Positions 6,190-6,427 of a stretch of DNA of 6,427 bases are shown one piece after another. Position 1 is the first letter of the stretch; each line of letters starts with the position of its first letter. The notes below the pieces were generated by a model, which saw nothing but the letters and a program-made list of their open reading frames with translations, made no database searches and was not told the origin of the DNA. The position numbers and the translations under genes are program-made. This stretch comes from CBCXVS01 sp965178525 (lineage in GTDB: Bacteria; Tectomicrobia; Entotheonellia; Entotheonellales; Entotheonellaceae), in the NCBI GenBank assembly GCA_965178525.1, contig CBCXVS010000366.1, forward strand, positions 1 through 6,427, in the 5' to 3' direction.

Positions 6190-6427
6190 ATGAAATCTGT
6201 CTATCCTGGCAGCTTTTCCCTATGACGAAAACCCACATCGGTACCATCGGCTCACCGACAACCGCTCTCGGCCTTGTTGTCTCCTGCGCCAATTCTATAT
6301 ATATCACAATCCCGCATCCTAATCCCGATCATTTCCTATCTGCAGACACGTTAGCCCGAAGTTCCCCTGGCAGAATAGGCGGAGGGTTAAGTAGATCAAC
6401 AGGTTAGCCCAATTCAAAAGTCCATTT
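6190..6427. other. Non-coding region upstream of the hydrolase
   Basis: I see no convincing gene here. An AT-rich block, TATATATAT at 6296-6304, could provide the -10 of a hydrolase promoter; the best - strand pairing is TTAGGA, 17 bp, TATAGA, which is weak. The octamer GTTAGCCC occurs at 6350-6357 and again at 6403-6410 in the same orientation. A + strand open frame with an ATG at 6222 lacks a ribosome binding site and any recognisable motif. Confidence 0.5.

Noticed and set aside
6117..6407. 96-codon + strand frame at the right end, or a shorter gene from ATG 6222
   Set aside because: Its first part is antisense to the hydrolase, neither start has a ribosome binding site, and the product resembles no family I recognise.

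Overview
The window comes from a GC-rich bacterium. Gene content (a STAND-type ATPase with a TPR tail, a DUF433 antitoxin-like gene, a DHA2-type exporter, an alpha/beta hydrolase) suggests a large-genome environmental lineage such as Tectomicrobia/Entotheonella or Chloroflexota. That placement is a recollection of similar protein architectures, not a database result, and is weak. All clear genes end with ordinary TGA, TAA or TAG stops, so nothing points to an alternative genetic code.

Left third (1-2739, + strand): the back part of a large signalling ATPase, running in from beyond the left edge. The first visible part holds the end of an NTPase domain (Walker B, sensor-1-like Arg, HPL motif), a winged-helix-like region and the start of a TPR superhelix. 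An in-frame TGA at 1585-1587 interrupts the protein inside a TPR helix. The same frame then continues without loss of repeat phase to 2739. This is either a nonsense-mutated gene, a recoded stop, or a sequence error. An 8-bp hairpin lies 9 nt after the TGA.

Middle (2740-3603): a short intergenic gap with a plausible sigma70 promoter and a good ribosome binding site leads to a complete zinc-dependent nucleoside/nucleobase deaminase of the CDA/TadA fold (2824-3276). It is followed after 25 bp by a short, apparently truncated DUF433 protein with no toxin partner. A perfect five-copy heptamer array (ATTCCGC, 3549-3583) then fills the gap between the + strand genes and the converging - strand exporter gene.

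Right half (3604-6176, - strand): a 523-residue DHA2-family (EmrB/QacA-like) 14-TM transporter and, upstream of it, a 279-residue alpha/beta hydrolase with a complete Ser-Asp-His triad. The transporter has its own promoter with a consensus TATAAT box. An imperfect 20-bp palindrome lies over the expected transcription start, the layout of a repressor-controlled efflux gene, although no regulator gene is visible here. The last ~240 bp (6190-6427) hold no convincing gene, only an AT-rich block that could carry the hydrolase promoter and an 8-bp direct repeat near the edge.

No complete new system is evident. The points most worth a second look are the interrupted STAND/TPR gene with its downstream hairpin, the operator-like palindrome, the motif changes in the transporter, and the decayed DUF433 gene next to a heptamer array.
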